From Streptomyces sp. Ncost-T10-10d (GTDB taxonomy: Bacteria > Actinomycetota > Actinomycetes > Streptomycetales > Streptomycetaceae), in contig NZ_FMDF01000044.1 in the NCBI RefSeq assembly GCF_900091955.1, positions 87,050 through 151,049 of the forward strand: a DNA stretch of 64,000 nt. Reading direction: 5' to 3'. The position numbers and the translations under genes were made by a program. Every line of letters starts with the position of its first letter. Position 1 is the stretch's first letter. Below, piece after piece: positions 35,360 to 44,759 of this stretch. Below the pieces are notes generated by a model. The model worked only from the letters and a program-made list of their open reading frames with translations. It searched no databases and was not told the DNA's origin.

Positions 35360-36031
35360 TCACTGGGCGCCGGGGCGCACCAGGCCGCTCTCGTACGCGT
35401 ATACGGCCGCCTGCACCCGGTCGCGCAGACCGAGCTTGGTCAGCACATGGCCGACATGCGTCTTGACCGTGGTCTCACTGACGAACAGATCCGCGGCGAT
35501 TTCCGCATTCGAGAGACCGCGCGCCACCAGCTTCAGCACCTCGAGCTCACGGTCCGTCAGCGTGTGCAGGGTGTCGGGCACCGGCTCCTCGCCGGACGGC
35601 AGATGGTCCGCATACTTGTCGAGCAGCCTGCGGGTGATGCTCGGAGCGAGCATCGCCTCGCCCGCGGCGACCACGCGGATGGCCTGCACCAGTTCATTGG
35701 CCGGAGCGTCCTTCAACAGGAAGCCGCTGGCACCGGCGCGCAGCGCCTCCACCACGTACTCGTCGAGATCGAACGTGGTCAGCACCAGCACCTTCGCCGG
35801 ACCGTCCCGGCCGGGACCGGTGATCTGGCGCGTCGCCTCGACGCCGTCCATCCGCGGCATGCGGATGTCCATCAGCACCACATCGGGCTGCAGCGCCCGC
35901 ACCTGGTCGAGAGCCTGGAGACCGTCACCGGCCTCGCCCACCACCGCGAGATCCCCCTCCGCCTCCAGAATCATCCGGAAGCCGGTGCGCAGCAGCGGTT
36001 GGTCATCGACCAGTAGGACGCGGATAGCCAC
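35360..36031 (-). CDS. NarL/FixJ-type response regulator
   Basis: 223 residues. Receiver domain: acidic pocket VDDQ, phosphoacceptor Asp in VVLMDIRMPRMDGVE (about residue 54), Thr in VLTTFD and Lys in FLLKDA. The C-terminal LuxR-type helix-turn-helix has LTDRELEVLKLVARGLSN and the recognition region VSETTVKTHVGHVLTKL. GTG 36031 has AAGGAG that overlaps the TAA stop of the upstream RecB-family gene, so the two genes are coupled. No histidine kinase is adjacent, making it an orphan regulator here. Confidence 0.92.
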   Translation of the reverse strand: MAIRVLLVDDQPLLRTGFRMILEAEGDLAVVGEAGDGLQALDQVRALQPDVVLMDIRMPRMDGVEATRQITGPGRDGPAKVLVLTTFDLDEYVVEALRAGASGFLLKDAPANELVQAIRVVAAGEAMLAPSITRRLLDKYADHLPSGEEPVPDTLHTLTDRELEVLKLVARGLSNAEIAADLFVSETTVKTHVGHVLTKLGLRDRVQAAVYAYESGLVRPGAQ

Positions 36032-36040
36032 AGGGTCTCC

Positions 36041-36952
36041 TTAAGGTCCTTCGAGGGCCACAGGCCGGCCGGCCTCAGCATGGACCGGATCCATTCTGCC
36101 CTGGACATCCTGCTCCGACTCCGCCGGGCGTGCTGACAAAGGATAAACCGGGGGAGTGCCACCGAATTCGGGGCAGACCGACTGGTGGTCGCACCAGCCG
36201 CAGAGCTTCGTCGGCCGGGGCCGCCACTCGCCCGTCTCCGTCGCCTGCCGGATCGCGTCCCAGAGCGCCAGCAGCTTCCGCTCGACGCGCTCCAGATCCG
36301 CCACCACCGGGTCGTACGTCATGATGTCGCCGCTGCCGAGATAGACGAGCTGGAGCCGACGGGGCACCACGCCCTTCAGCCGCCAGATCACCAGGGCGTA
36401 GAACTTCATCTGGAAGAGCGCGCCTTCCGCGTACTCCGGGCGCGGCGCCTTCCCTGTCTTGTAGTCCACGATCCGGACCTCGCCCGTCGGCGCCACATCG
36501 ATACGGTCGATCACCCCGCGCAGCCGAAGTCCCGACTCCAGCTCCGTCTCGACGAACAGCTCCCGCTCGGCGGGCTCCAGGCGCGTCGGATCCTCCAGTG
36601 AGAACCACCGCTCCACCAGGCTCTCCGCCTCCGAGAGCCAACGCGCCAGCCGCTCGCCCCCGGCATCCTCCGCGAAGAGCTCCGACAGCTCCGGCTTCGA
36701 CTCGAGCAGCCGGTCCCACTGGCCGGGGATCAGCGCCGTGGCCCGGTCGGCCGTGCGCTCCACCGCCGGGTTGTCGAAGAGCCGCTCGAGCACCGCATGC
36801 ACCAGCGTGCCCCGGGTCGCCGCCTCGCTGGGCTTCTCCGGCAGTTTGTCGATGACCCGGAAGCGGTACAGCAGAGGACACTGCATGAAATCGCTCGCCC
36901 GCGACGGCGACAGGGACGAAGGCGGCTGAGGCTGCCGCGGCAGGGAGGTCAT
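36041..36952 (-). CDS. RecB-family PD-(D/E)XK exonuclease with Fe-S cluster
   Basis: 303 residues. It starts LSPSRASDFMQCPLLYRF, typical of the AddB/Cas4-like nuclease module. The nuclease core has GTLVHAVLERLF, RGVIDRIDVAPTGEVRIVDY then KTGKA (catalytic Asp, Asp and Lys). Cys25 together with Cys251, Cys254 and Cys260 (CGWCDHQSVC) form the usual four-Cys iron-sulfur cluster. ATG 36952 follows a RecA-NDp-like promoter with no leader. Role: single-strand DNA processing in repair, inferred from family and promoter. The response regulator follows in the same transcript. Confidence 0.9.
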   Translation of the reverse strand: MTSLPRQPQPPSSLSPSRASDFMQCPLLYRFRVIDKLPEKPSEAATRGTLVHAVLERLFDNPAVERTADRATALIPGQWDRLLESKPELSELFAEDAGGERLARWLSEAESLVERWFSLEDPTRLEPAERELFVETELESGLRLRGVIDRIDVAPTGEVRIVDYKTGKAPRPEYAEGALFQMKFYALVIWRLKGVVPRRLQLVYLGSGDIMTYDPVVADLERVERKLLALWDAIRQATETGEWRPRPTKLCGWCDHQSVCPEFGGTPPVYPLSARPAESEQDVQGRMDPVHAEAGRPVALEGP

Positions 36953-36959
36953 GTCGAAG

Positions 36960-36982
36960 ACCCTACGGCCCGCCACTGACAG
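36960..36982 (-). promoter_or_regulatory. RecA-NDp/PafBC-type promoter of the RecB-family gene
   Basis: On the minus strand: CTGTCAGTG, 8 nt, TAGGGT, then 7 nt to ATG. The known DNA-damage promoter pattern bound by PafBC is TTGTCRGTG-N8-TAnnnT; only the first base differs. The distance to ATG implies a leaderless mRNA. Confidence 0.7.
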
Positions 36983-37057
36983 CCGGCGGCATACCATCGA
37001 CCACAGACCCTCGCACACTGCATGATCGTGCCGTACAGCACCGACCGAAGGGACCTC

Positions 37058-38308
37058 GTGGACGAGAGCGGCGACAGCGGGCGGCCGCAGCCCGGTGCAG
37101 GGGGAACGGGCCCCGGCGCCGGCCCCGAGAAGGGCGAACCGCGGCGCCCCGAAGAGCCGGGCGGCGGCCTGCTCATGGGCCGTCCCTTCGGCGTGCCCGT
37201 GTATGTCGCGCCCAGCTGGTTCCTCGTGGCCGCACTGATCACCTGGGTCTTCGGAGGCCAGCTCGAACGGGTACTGCCCGAGCTCGGCGCGGCCCGCTAT
37301 CTGGTCTCCCTCTTCTTCGCGATCGCCTTCTACGCGTCCGTACTCGTCCACGAACTCGCCCACACGGTCGTCGCGCTGCGCTACAAGCTGCCGGTGCGCC
37401 GTATCCAGCTCCAGTTCTTCGGCGGCGTCTCCGAGATCGAGAAGGAGTCCGAGACCCCCGGCCGCGAATTCGTTCTCGCCTTCGTCGGCCCCCTGCTCTC
37501 CCTGGTGCTCGCCGGGCTCTTCTACGTAGGGATGACGTTCGTCGCGCCCGGCACCGTGCCCGGTGTCCTCCTCGCCGGACTGATGATCTCCAACCTCCTG
37601 GTGGCCGCCTTCAACCTCCTCCCCGGCCTCCCGCTCGACGGCGGGCGCATGCTCCGCGCCGTCGTCTGGAAGATCACCGGGCGGCCGATGAGCGGCACCG
37701 TCGCCGCCGCCTGGGTCGGCCGTGCACTGGCCGTCGTCACCCTCGTCGGCCTCCCGCTGCTCACCCACACCGGCTCCTTGGGGAACAACCCCCGAGACCT
37801 CAGCGGCTTGGACACCGTCACCGACGCGCTGCTCGCCGCCATCCTCGCCGCCATCATCTGGACCGGTGCGGGCAACAGCCTGCGCATGGCCCGCCTGCGC
37901 GAACACCTTCCCGAACTGCGCGCCCGCACCCTCACCCGACGCGCCGTTCCGGTGGAGGCCGCCACCCCGCTCTCCGAGGCCCTGCGCCGCGCCAACGAGG
38001 CGGGCGCCCGTGCCCTCGTCGTCGTCGACGGACACGGCGAACCCCGGGGCGTCGTCCGCGAGACGGCCATCGTCTCCGTACCCGAACACCGCCGCCCCTG
38101 GGTCGCCGTCAGCAGCCTCGCCCAGGACCTCACCGAAGGCATGAAGATCTCCGCCGAGCTGGCCGGCGAAGCGCTCCTGGACAGGCTCAAGGCCGACCCC
38201 GCCACCGAATACCTCGTCCTCGAGGAGACCGGCGAGATCTACGGCGTGCTGTCCACCGCCGACGTGGAACGGGCATTCGTCGCCGCCCTGGCCAGGCCCG
38301 CCACCTGA
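37058..38308 (+). CDS. Site-2 protease family (M50) with C-terminal CBS domains
   Basis: 416 residues. After a Pro/Gly-rich cytoplasmic start come about six membrane segments with the zinc motif VHELAHTVVA (HExxH) and LPLDGGRMLRAV (third ligand Asp, in the NxxPxLDG-type motif). Two CBS-type repeats occupy about 280-415 (VPVEAATPLSEALRRANE, VLEETGEIYGVLSTADVE). Intramembrane cleavage regulated by nucleotide binding is the family expectation. GTG 37058 follows AAGGGA; the ORF runs upstream to 37022. It runs divergently from the nuclease gene. Confidence 0.88.
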   Translation: MDESGDSGRPQPGAGGTGPGAGPEKGEPRRPEEPGGGLLMGRPFGVPVYVAPSWFLVAALITWVFGGQLERVLPELGAARYLVSLFFAIAFYASVLVHELAHTVVALRYKLPVRRIQLQFFGGVSEIEKESETPGREFVLAFVGPLLSLVLAGLFYVGMTFVAPGTVPGVLLAGLMISNLLVAAFNLLPGLPLDGGRMLRAVVWKITGRPMSGTVAAAWVGRALAVVTLVGLPLLTHTGSLGNNPRDLSGLDTVTDALLAAILAAIIWTGAGNSLRMARLREHLPELRARTLTRRAVPVEAATPLSEALRRANEAGARALVVVDGHGEPRGVVRETAIVSVPEHRRPWVAVSSLAQDLTEGMKISAELAGEALLDRLKADPATEYLVLEETGEIYGVLSTADVERAFVAALARPAT

Positions 38309-38346
38309 CCGCCCGGACTCGCGGTCGGCGCGCGGGGAATCACCGG

Positions 38347-38352
38347 TACGCT
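38347..38352 (+). promoter_or_regulatory. -10 hexamer of a probable leaderless trmI transcript
   Basis: TACGCT lies 6 nt before ATG 38359; there is no Shine-Dalgarno. The same arrangement is found at mshC. Confidence 0.5.
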
Positions 38353-38358
38353 GGTCAC

Positions 38359-39264
38359 ATGTCTGAACCGACCGGTGCCGCCCGCCGACGCGGGCCCTTC
38401 AAGGTCGGGGACCAGGTCCAGCTCACCGATCCCAAGGGACGCCACTACACCTTCACGCTCGAAGCCGGAAAGAACTTCCACACCCACAAGGGTTCTTTCC
38501 CGCACGACGAGCTGATCGGTGCCCCCGAGGGCAGTGTTGTCCGAACCACGGGAAACGTCGCCTACCTCGCGCTGCGCCCCCTGCTCCCCGACTACGTCCT
38601 GTCCATGCCCCGCGGCGCCGCCGTGGTCTACCCCAAGGACGCGGGGCAGATCCTGGCCTTCGCCGACATCTTCCCCGGCGCCCGCGTCGTGGAAGCCGGC
38701 GTCGGCTCCGGCTCGCTCTCCACCTTCCTGCTCCGCGCCATCGGCGACCAGGGCATGCTGCACTCGTACGAGCGCCGCGAGGACTTCGCCGAGATCGCCC
38801 AGCAGAACGTCGAGCGCTACTTCGGCGAACCGCACCCCGCGTGGCAGCTCACCGTCGGCGACCTCCAGGACAACCTGTCCGACACCGACGTCGACCGGGT
38901 CATCCTCGACATGCTCGCTCCGTGGGAGTGCCTGGAGGCCGTCTCCAAGGCGCTCGTGCCCGGTGGCATCCTCTGCGCGTACGTCGCCACCACCACCCAG
39001 CTCGCCCGGACCGTCGAGTCCATCCGCGAGATCGGCTGCTTTGCCGAGCCGCAGCCCTGGGAATCGATGATCCGCAACTGGCACGTCGAGGGCCTGGCCG
39101 TCCGCCCGGACCACCGCATGATCGGCCACACCGGCTTCCTCGTCACCGCTCGCCGTCTGGCCGACGGTGTGGAGGCCCCGCTCCGCCGCCGCCGCCCCGC
39201 CAAGGGCGCCTACGGCGAGGACTACGACGGTCCCGGCAGCCAGAGCGGCTCCTCCCGCGGCTGA
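38359..39264 (+). CDS. trmI: tRNA (adenine-58-N1)-methyltransferase
   Basis: 301 residues. A small N-terminal barrel (VQLTDPKGRHYTFTLEAGK, FHTHKGSF) precedes a Rossmann methyltransferase with the AdoMet motif VVEAGVGSGSLSTFLL and the catalytic region VILDMLAPWECLE. VRPDHRMIGHTGFLVTARR is typical of actinobacterial TrmI. It makes m1A58 in the T-loop of tRNA. A Ser/Gly-rich tail follows. In mycobacteria and streptomycetes it sits next to the proteasome ATPase gene arc, as here. Confidence 0.93.
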   Translation: MSEPTGAARRRGPFKVGDQVQLTDPKGRHYTFTLEAGKNFHTHKGSFPHDELIGAPEGSVVRTTGNVAYLALRPLLPDYVLSMPRGAAVVYPKDAGQILAFADIFPGARVVEAGVGSGSLSTFLLRAIGDQGMLHSYERREDFAEIAQQNVERYFGEPHPAWQLTVGDLQDNLSDTDVDRVILDMLAPWECLEAVSKALVPGGILCAYVATTTQLARTVESIREIGCFAEPQPWESMIRNWHVEGLAVRPDHRMIGHTGFLVTARRLADGVEAPLRRRRPAKGAYGEDYDGPGSQSGSSRG

Positions 39265-39279
39265 GCCGCACAACGTACC

Positions 39280-39329
39280 GGCGCCGCCGCGGAGTTCCCG
39301 GACCGACACGGGAACTCGGCGGCGGCGCC
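39280..39329 (+). terminator. trmI terminator
   Basis: Two 21-nt arms, from GGCGCCGCCGCGGAG to CTCGGCGGCGGCGCC, pair with one mismatch around an 8-nt loop and are followed by CTTTCG. Confidence 0.88.
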
Positions 39330-39493
39330 CTTTCGTTGCCGCTGCGGAAGCCCGTCCGTGCCGACCCCACCGTTCCGCTGCTCTGTGAGGTGTGGCACGA
39401 TGCTGGCCACCCCCACGCCTCCGCGGACGTCCCACCGGCGGCACCGTCCACCCAGGCATCCTCGAACCACAGGAACCACAGGAGACCTCCCGC

Positions 39494-40072
39494 GTGCAGC
39501 CCTCCGAGCTCCCGGACCTCGCGCACACCGACACCAAGCCGCTGCACTGGCTGGCCACCGCGACAGCCATGGCCGCTGTCGTCGCAGCCGCAGGCATGCT
39601 CCAGCCGGACCCCACGGCCTCCGCCTCGACCCCCCACCGCACCACCGCGCAGCACGGCACCGCATCCGTCGCCGCACCCGATCCGGAGCGGGCGACCTTC
39701 CCCCTGGAATGCAGCGGGGTGGAGAACACCGTGGCCAAGCAGGCACCCGGCGACCTCGACGGCGACGGCCGCCCCGAGACCGTCGCCGTGGTCCACTGCG
39801 CGGCCGGTTCCGGCACACCGCCCAGCGGCGTCTACGTCCTCACACAAGGAAGCGGGGCCACACCCCGGGTCGTGGCGACCCTGGTGGACCCCGCCCAGAA
39901 GATGAGCGTCGGTGATTTCGCGGTGCGTGACGGCATCATCTCCGCCACCCTGCTCGGCTACTCCTCGGCCGCGGTACCGAGCTGCTGTCCCGACCAGCAG
40001 GAACAGGTCACCTGGCAGTGGCAGGGCGGCGCATTCGTCCGCGCCACCCAGGCCGCCCCGAGCAACGCCTGA
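39494..40072 (+). CDS. Membrane-anchored secreted protein of unknown function
   Basis: 192 residues. After about 20 polar residues there is one hydrophobic segment (LATATAMAAVVAAAGML), probably a signal anchor. The outer part has an EF-hand-like DLDGDGRPETVAVVHC motif, as in FG-GAP/VCBS repeats, and a CCPDQQEQVTWQW end with four Cys in all, which could form disulfides. GTG 39494 follows AGGAGACC. It is conserved near arc in streptomycetes as far as I recall; no function is known. It is convergent with the ferredoxin gene. Confidence 0.7.
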   Translation: MQPSELPDLAHTDTKPLHWLATATAMAAVVAAAGMLQPDPTASASTPHRTTAQHGTASVAAPDPERATFPLECSGVENTVAKQAPGDLDGDGRPETVAVVHCAAGSGTPPSGVYVLTQGSGATPRVVATLVDPAQKMSVGDFAVRDGIISATLLGYSSAAVPSCCPDQQEQVTWQWQGGAFVRATQAAPSNA

Positions 40073-40111
40073 CCGGTCACTGCGCGTGATCGCCCGCCCG
40101 GAACCGCCGGA

Positions 40112-40423
40112 TCATGCGGCCTCGGGACCGTACACCTCGACCCTGTCCGAAACACGACGCACATGGATGCAGTCGCCCGGGCACTCCTTGGCCGAATCGA
40201 CCACATCCTGAAGAAGCGGCAGCGGTACGGGCGTCGTGGCGCCCTTGTCCTGCAGCAGCTCGTCGTCGCTGCTCTTCACATACGCCAGACCGTCGATGTC
40301 CAGCTCGAACACCTCGGGTGCGTACTGCACGCAGATGCCGTCTCCCGTGCAGAGGTCCTGGTCGATCCAGACCTCCAGGTCCTGCGTGTCGCTGCCGGTG
40401 GGAGCGTCCTGCTGCACGGTCAT
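40112..40423 (-). CDS. Ferredoxin
   Basis: 103 residues. The Fe-S ligands are in DLCTGDGICVQYAPEVFE (C-x5-C) and KECPGDCIHVRR, typical of small 3Fe-4S/4Fe-4S ferredoxins that feed electrons to cytochrome P450 or similar enzymes. Start ATG 40423 follows AGGAG; the ORF extends upstream to 40603 without homology. It runs divergently from arc, sharing a 240-bp promoter region. Its electron partner is not obvious from the neighbours. Confidence 0.9.
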   Translation of the reverse strand: MTVQQDAPTGSDTQDLEVWIDQDLCTGDGICVQYAPEVFELDIDGLAYVKSSDDELLQDKGATTPVPLPLLQDVVDSAKECPGDCIHVRRVSDRVEVYGPEAA

Positions 40424-40663
40424 TTCTCCTGCCGTTCCTGCGTATCGGAACCAAAAGTAGCCAGCCCTGACGGGTGTTGAACGGTTCGACGATACAACCG
40501 GCCGCTTTCCGATGTTGAAGGGTGGGTATTCCCCTGACACGAGGGGGAACGCAAGGGTGAAGATCGGACACGCCTCGCAGTCTTTGTGATCTAGGGGTTT
40601 CAATCATCACCCACCCAGGTAGGGTCAGGAAGCGTCCAGCTCCCCTTGGAGGAGGTGAGGACC

Positions 40664-42430
40664 GTGGCAGCCCACGACGACGACATCAACCGCGGCATCC
40701 GGCCCGGGCGGGGGTCCGAAGACCCAGCCGGCCAGGTCGCCTATCTCGAGCAGGAAATCGCCGTCCTGCGACGTAAGCTCGCCGACTCTCCGCGCCATAC
40801 GAGGATTCTCGAAGAGCGGATCGTCGAGTTGCAGACCAACCTGGCAGGCGTGTCCGCGCAGAATGAGCGGCTCGCCAACACACTCCGCGAGGCCCGCGAC
40901 CAGATCGTGGCCCTCAAGGAAGAAGTCGACCGGCTCGCACAGCCGCCGGCCGGTTTCGGTGTGTTCTTGCAGGGCAACGAGGACGGCACCTGCGACATCT
41001 TCACCGGGGGCCGAAAGCTCCGGGTGAATGTCAGCCCCAGCGTTGAGCTCGACGACCTCCGGCGCGGCCAGGAAGTCATGCTCAACGAAGCGCTCAACGT
41101 GGTCGACGCCATGGAATTCGAGCGGGCCGGGGACATCGTCACACTCAAGGAGATCCTCGAGGACGGCGAACGGGCCCTGGTCATCGGGCACACCGACGAG
41201 GAACGGGTGGTACGGCTCGCCGAGCCGCTGCTGGACATCACCATCCGCCCCGGCGACGCCCTGCTGCTCGAACCCAGGTCCGGCTACGTCTACGAAGTGG
41301 TGCCCAAGAGCGAGGTCGAAGAGCTCGTTCTCGAAGAAGTACCGGACATCGACTACGACAAGATCGGTGGCCTGGGCGACCAGATCGAGCTGATCCGGGA
41401 CGCGGTCGAGCTCCCCTACCTCCACCCCGACCTCTTCAAGGAACACGAACTGCGGCCACCGAAGGGCATCCTGCTCTACGGCCCGCCCGGCTGCGGCAAG
41501 ACACTCATCGCCAAGGCAGTGGCCAACTCCCTTGCCAAGAAGGTCGCCGAAGTCACCGGCCAGCCCACGGGCAAGAGCTACTTCCTCAACATCAAGGGCC
41601 CGGAACTCCTCAACAAGTACGTCGGCGAGACCGAGCGGCACATCCGCCTGGTCTTCCAGCGTGCCCGTGAGAAGGCGGGCGAGGGCACCCCCGTCATCGT
41701 CTTCTTCGACGAGATGGAGTCCCTCTTCCGCACCCGGGGATCCGGCGTCAGCTCGGACGTGGAGAACACGATCGTCCCCCAGCTGCTCGCCGAGATCGAC
41801 GGCGTCGAGGGCCTGGAGAACGTCATCGTCATCGGCGCCTCCAACCGCGAGGACATGATCGACCCCGCGATCCTGCGACCCGGCCGCCTCGATGTGAAGA
41901 TCAAGATCGAGCGCCCCGACGCAGAGGCCGCGAAGGACATCTTCGCGAAGTACCTCACGCCTTCGCTGCCCCTGCACGCGGACGACCTCGCGGAGCACAC
42001 CGGCTCCAAGGAAGCCGCTGCGCACGCCATGATCCAGTCGGTCGTCGAGCGGATGTACACCGAGTCCGAGGAGAACCGCTTCCTCGAGGTCACGTACGCC
42101 AACGGCGACAAGGAAGTCCTCTACTTCAAGGACTTCAATTCCGGCGCGATGATCCAGAACATCGTGGACCGGGCCAAGAAGATGGCCATCAAGGCATTCC
42201 TCGACCAGGGCCAGAAGGGCCTTCGCGTCTCCCATCTCCTCCAGGCGTGTGTGGACGAGTTCAAGGAGAACGAGGACCTGCCGAACACCACGAACCCGGA
42301 CGACTGGGCCAGGATCTCCGGCAAGAAGGGCGAGCGGATCGTCTTCATCCGTACGCTGGTCACCGGAAAGCAGGGCGCAGACACCGGTCGGTCCATCGAC
42401 ACGGTGGCGAATACCGGGCAGTACCTGTAG
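40664..42430 (+). CDS. arc: Proteasome-associated AAA ATPase ARC (Mpa)
   Basis: 588 residues, the expected length. N-terminal coiled coil (about 20-75, [15 protein letters not shown]) binds Pup; two OB folds follow; the AAA domain has Walker A GPPGCGKT (near 272) and Walker [10 protein letters not shown] (near 345). The C-terminal GQYL is the proteasome-docking tail. GTG 40664 has AGGAGGTGAG upstream; an in-frame GTG/ATG at 40646 would add six residues. The hexamer unfolds pupylated proteins into the 20S core. A perfect 17-bp terminator ends the gene. Confidence 0.96.
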   Translation: MAAHDDDINRGIRPGRGSEDPAGQVAYLEQEIAVLRRKLADSPRHTRILEERIVELQTNLAGVSAQNERLANTLREARDQIVALKEEVDRLAQPPAGFGVFLQGNEDGTCDIFTGGRKLRVNVSPSVELDDLRRGQEVMLNEALNVVDAMEFERAGDIVTLKEILEDGERALVIGHTDEERVVRLAEPLLDITIRPGDALLLEPRSGYVYEVVPKSEVEELVLEEVPDIDYDKIGGLGDQIELIRDAVELPYLHPDLFKEHELRPPKGILLYGPPGCGKTLIAKAVANSLAKKVAEVTGQPTGKSYFLNIKGPELLNKYVGETERHIRLVFQRAREKAGEGTPVIVFFDEMESLFRTRGSGVSSDVENTIVPQLLAEIDGVEGLENVIVIGASNREDMIDPAILRPGRLDVKIKIERPDAEAAKDIFAKYLTPSLPLHADDLAEHTGSKEAAAHAMIQSVVERMYTESEENRFLEVTYANGDKEVLYFKDFNSGAMIQNIVDRAKKMAIKAFLDQGQKGLRVSHLLQACVDEFKENEDLPNTTNPDDWARISGKKGERIVFIRTLVTGKQGADTGRSIDTVANTGQYL

Positions 42431-42437
42431 AACGCAG

Positions 42438-42475
42438 ACCGGCTGCGGATGCCCGGTCGGGCATCCGCAGCCGGT
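42438..42475 (+). terminator. arc terminator
   Basis: ACCGGCTGCGGATGCCC and its exact complement flank GGTC, then TGCTTT. Confidence 0.92.
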
Positions 42476-42666
42476 TGCTTTCCGGACAGCTCACGCGACA
42501 CCGCAGCAATGACGTAATTGATCTCCCCACCAGCACAGAGTCGCTCTAGGCTCTTGCGTACCGCCCGGTCGCGCAGTGCGGGGACGGGCACCGCACACGC
42601 ATCGGACAAGCAGCGGTACTTGAGCGCCGCCCCCTCAAGGGAGCGCCGCCGGGCAAGGAGGGCCGC

Positions 42667-44178
42667 ATGACCGTACGGCGAGTAATGGGCATCGAGACGG
42701 AGTACGGGATCTCCGTCCCCGGCCACCCCAACGCCAATGCCATGCTCACCTCGTCCCAGATCGTCAACGCCTACGCAGCGGCGATGCACCGGGCGCGCCG
42801 CGCCCGCTGGGACTTCGAGGAGGAGAACCCGCTGCGGGACGCGCGAGGTTTCGACCTCGCCCGCGAGACCGCGGACTCCAGCCAGCTCACCGACGAGGAC
42901 ATCGGCCTGGCCAATGTCATCCTCACCAACGGGGCCCGCCTCTACGTCGACCATGCGCACCCCGAATACAGCTCCCCGGAAGTCACCAATCCGCGGGACG
43001 CGGTCCTCTGGGACAAGGCCGGCGAACGCATCATGGCCGAAGCGGCCGAACGCGCGGCCCAGCTTCCCGGCGCCCAGCCGATCCACCTCTACAAGAACAA
43101 CACCGACAACAAGGGCGCCTCGTACGGCACGCACGAGAACTATCTGATGAAGCGGGAGACCCCGTTCTCGGACATCGTGCGCCATCTGACCCCGTTCTTC
43201 GTCTCCCGCCAGGTGATCACCGGAGCGGGACGCGTGGGAATCGGCCAGGACGGCCACGAGCACGGCTTCCAGATCAGTCAGCGCGCCGACTACTTCGAGG
43301 TCGAGGTCGGGCTGGAGACCACCCTCAAGCGCCCCATCATCAACACCCGCGACGAACCTCACTCCGATGCCGAGAAGTACCGCCGGCTCCATGTGATCAT
43401 CGGCGACGCGAACCTCTCGGAGATCTCCTCCTATCTCAAGCTCGGCACCACCGCCCTGGTCCTCTCCATGATCGAGGACGGCTTCATCAACGTCGATCTC
43501 GCGGTCGACCAGCCGGTGCGCACCCTGCACCACGTCTCCCACGACCCGGCTCTGAAGCATATGATCACGCTGCGTAGCGGCCGCACGCTCACCGCGGTGC
43601 AGCTCCAGATGGAGTACTTCGAGCTGGGCCGCAAGTACGTCGAGGAACGGTACGGGGTGGACGCCGACGAGCAGACCAAGGACGTCCTGATCCGCTGGGA
43701 GGACACCCTCAACCGGCTGGAGAACGATCCGATGAGTCTGTCCGGCGAGCTCGACTGGATCGCCAAGCGGGAGCTCATGGAGGGCTACCGCCGCCGGGAC
43801 AGCCTGGACTGGGACGCGGCGCGCCTGCACCTGGTGGATCTCCAGTACGCCGATGTGAGGGCCGACAAGGGCCTCTACAACCGTCTGGTGGCTCGCGGGA
43901 AGATGAAGCGCCTGCTGGACGAGGACGCGGTCGAGAAGGCCCGTACGAAGCCTCCGGAGGACACCAGGGCCTATTTCCGCGGCCGCTGCCTGGAACAGTA
44001 CGCGGACGACGTGGCCGCGGCCTCCTGGGACTCGGTCATCTTCGATCTGCCCGGCCATGACTCACTGCAACGGGTACCCACCCTGGAACCGCTCCGCGGC
44101 ACCCGTAATCACGTCAAGGAGCTCCTGGACCGTTGTCGCACGGCGGAAGAGCTGGTCCAGGTGCTGTCGGGCGGCTGA
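42667..44178 (+). CDS. dop: Pup deamidase/depupylase
   Basis: 503 residues of the carboxylate-amine ligase-like PafA/Dop family. It begins [16 protein letters not shown], and carries the Dop-specific insert region after [16 protein letters not shown]. The catalytic Asp lies in [14 protein letters not shown]. Dop removes Pup from substrates; where Pup ends in Gln it would also deamidate it. The pup gene just downstream encodes a GGQ end, so deamidation is required here. AAGGAGG precedes ATG 42667. The 236-bp gap upstream carries the arc terminator and a TAGGCT hexamer near 42549. Confidence 0.95.
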   Translation: MTVRRVMGIETEYGISVPGHPNANAMLTSSQIVNAYAAAMHRARRARWDFEEENPLRDARGFDLARETADSSQLTDEDIGLANVILTNGARLYVDHAHPEYSSPEVTNPRDAVLWDKAGERIMAEAAERAAQLPGAQPIHLYKNNTDNKGASYGTHENYLMKRETPFSDIVRHLTPFFVSRQVITGAGRVGIGQDGHEHGFQISQRADYFEVEVGLETTLKRPIINTRDEPHSDAEKYRRLHVIIGDANLSEISSYLKLGTTALVLSMIEDGFINVDLAVDQPVRTLHHVSHDPALKHMITLRSGRTLTAVQLQMEYFELGRKYVEERYGVDADEQTKDVLIRWEDTLNRLENDPMSLSGELDWIAKRELMEGYRRRDSLDWDAARLHLVDLQYADVRADKGLYNRLVARGKMKRLLDEDAVEKARTKPPEDTRAYFRGRCLEQYADDVAAASWDSVIFDLPGHDSLQRVPTLEPLRGTRNHVKELLDRCRTAEELVQVLSGG

Positions 44179-44298
44179 AAGGGCCGCAATCGGGGAAACA
44201 TCGGGATGACCCCCGGACGTTGAGACAACTACCGGGCCAATGTCGGACCCCGTAGGTAGGGTCTGATCAAGTGCTTCGAACCGAGCGGGGTGAGCTAA

Positions 44299-44517
44299 AT
44301 GGCGACCAAGGACACCGGCGGCGGACAGCAGAAGGCGACGCGCTCCACCGAGGAGGTCGAGGAGCAGGCGCAGGACGCGCAGGCGTCCGAGGACCTCAAG
44401 GAGCGCCAGGAGAAGCTGAGCGACGATGTCGACTCGGTTCTGGACGAGATCGATGACGTACTCGAGGAGAACGCGGAGGACTTCGTGCGTTCTTTCGTTC
44501 AAAAGGGTGGACAGTAG
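44299..44517 (+). CDS. pup: Prokaryotic ubiquitin-like protein Pup
   Basis: 72 residues, disordered, Glu/Asp/Gln-rich. The conserved helix-forming LKERQEKLSDDVDSVLDEID binds ARC, and the C-terminal FVRSFVQKGGQ ends in Gln, needing deamidation by Dop before ligation by PafA. GGGGTGAG precedes ATG 44299. A TAGGGT hexamer lies near 44256. A strong hairpin lies between it and prcB. Confidence 0.97.
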   Translation: MATKDTGGGQQKATRSTEEVEEQAQDAQASEDLKERQEKLSDDVDSVLDEIDDVLEENAEDFVRSFVQKGGQ

Positions 44518-44552
44518 TTCACTCATGTGAACGTGGGGGAATGGAGAGGTAC

Positions 44553-44585
44553 GCGCGGTACGGGCAGGGTCGGCCCGTACCGCGC
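44553..44585 (+). terminator. Hairpin between pup and prcB
   Basis: GCGCGGTACGGGC pairs exactly with GCCCGTACCGCGC around 7 nt. It may partly separate pup from prcBA; a TAGGGT hexamer near 44657 could start a separate prcB transcript. Confidence 0.7.
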
Positions 44586-44759
44586 GGCCACAAGCGGCAC
44601 CGCAGGCTGTACAGCTGCCCCCGACAGTTCATGTGGATCGCTGCCGCGGGACGGGTAGGGTCCGTGGCGTAAACGCATCGACTGCAATTCGGCCATCGGC
44701 ACGTTGGGAGACGATCCTGACACCTTGCGCAGGGCCGTCGCATACCTGGAGGGAAACGC

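Noticed and set aside
36953..38089. Long open frame upstream of the RecB-family nuclease
   Set aside because: It lies antisense to the M50 protease gene and reads as low-complexity shadow sequence; the damage-type promoter sits inside it.
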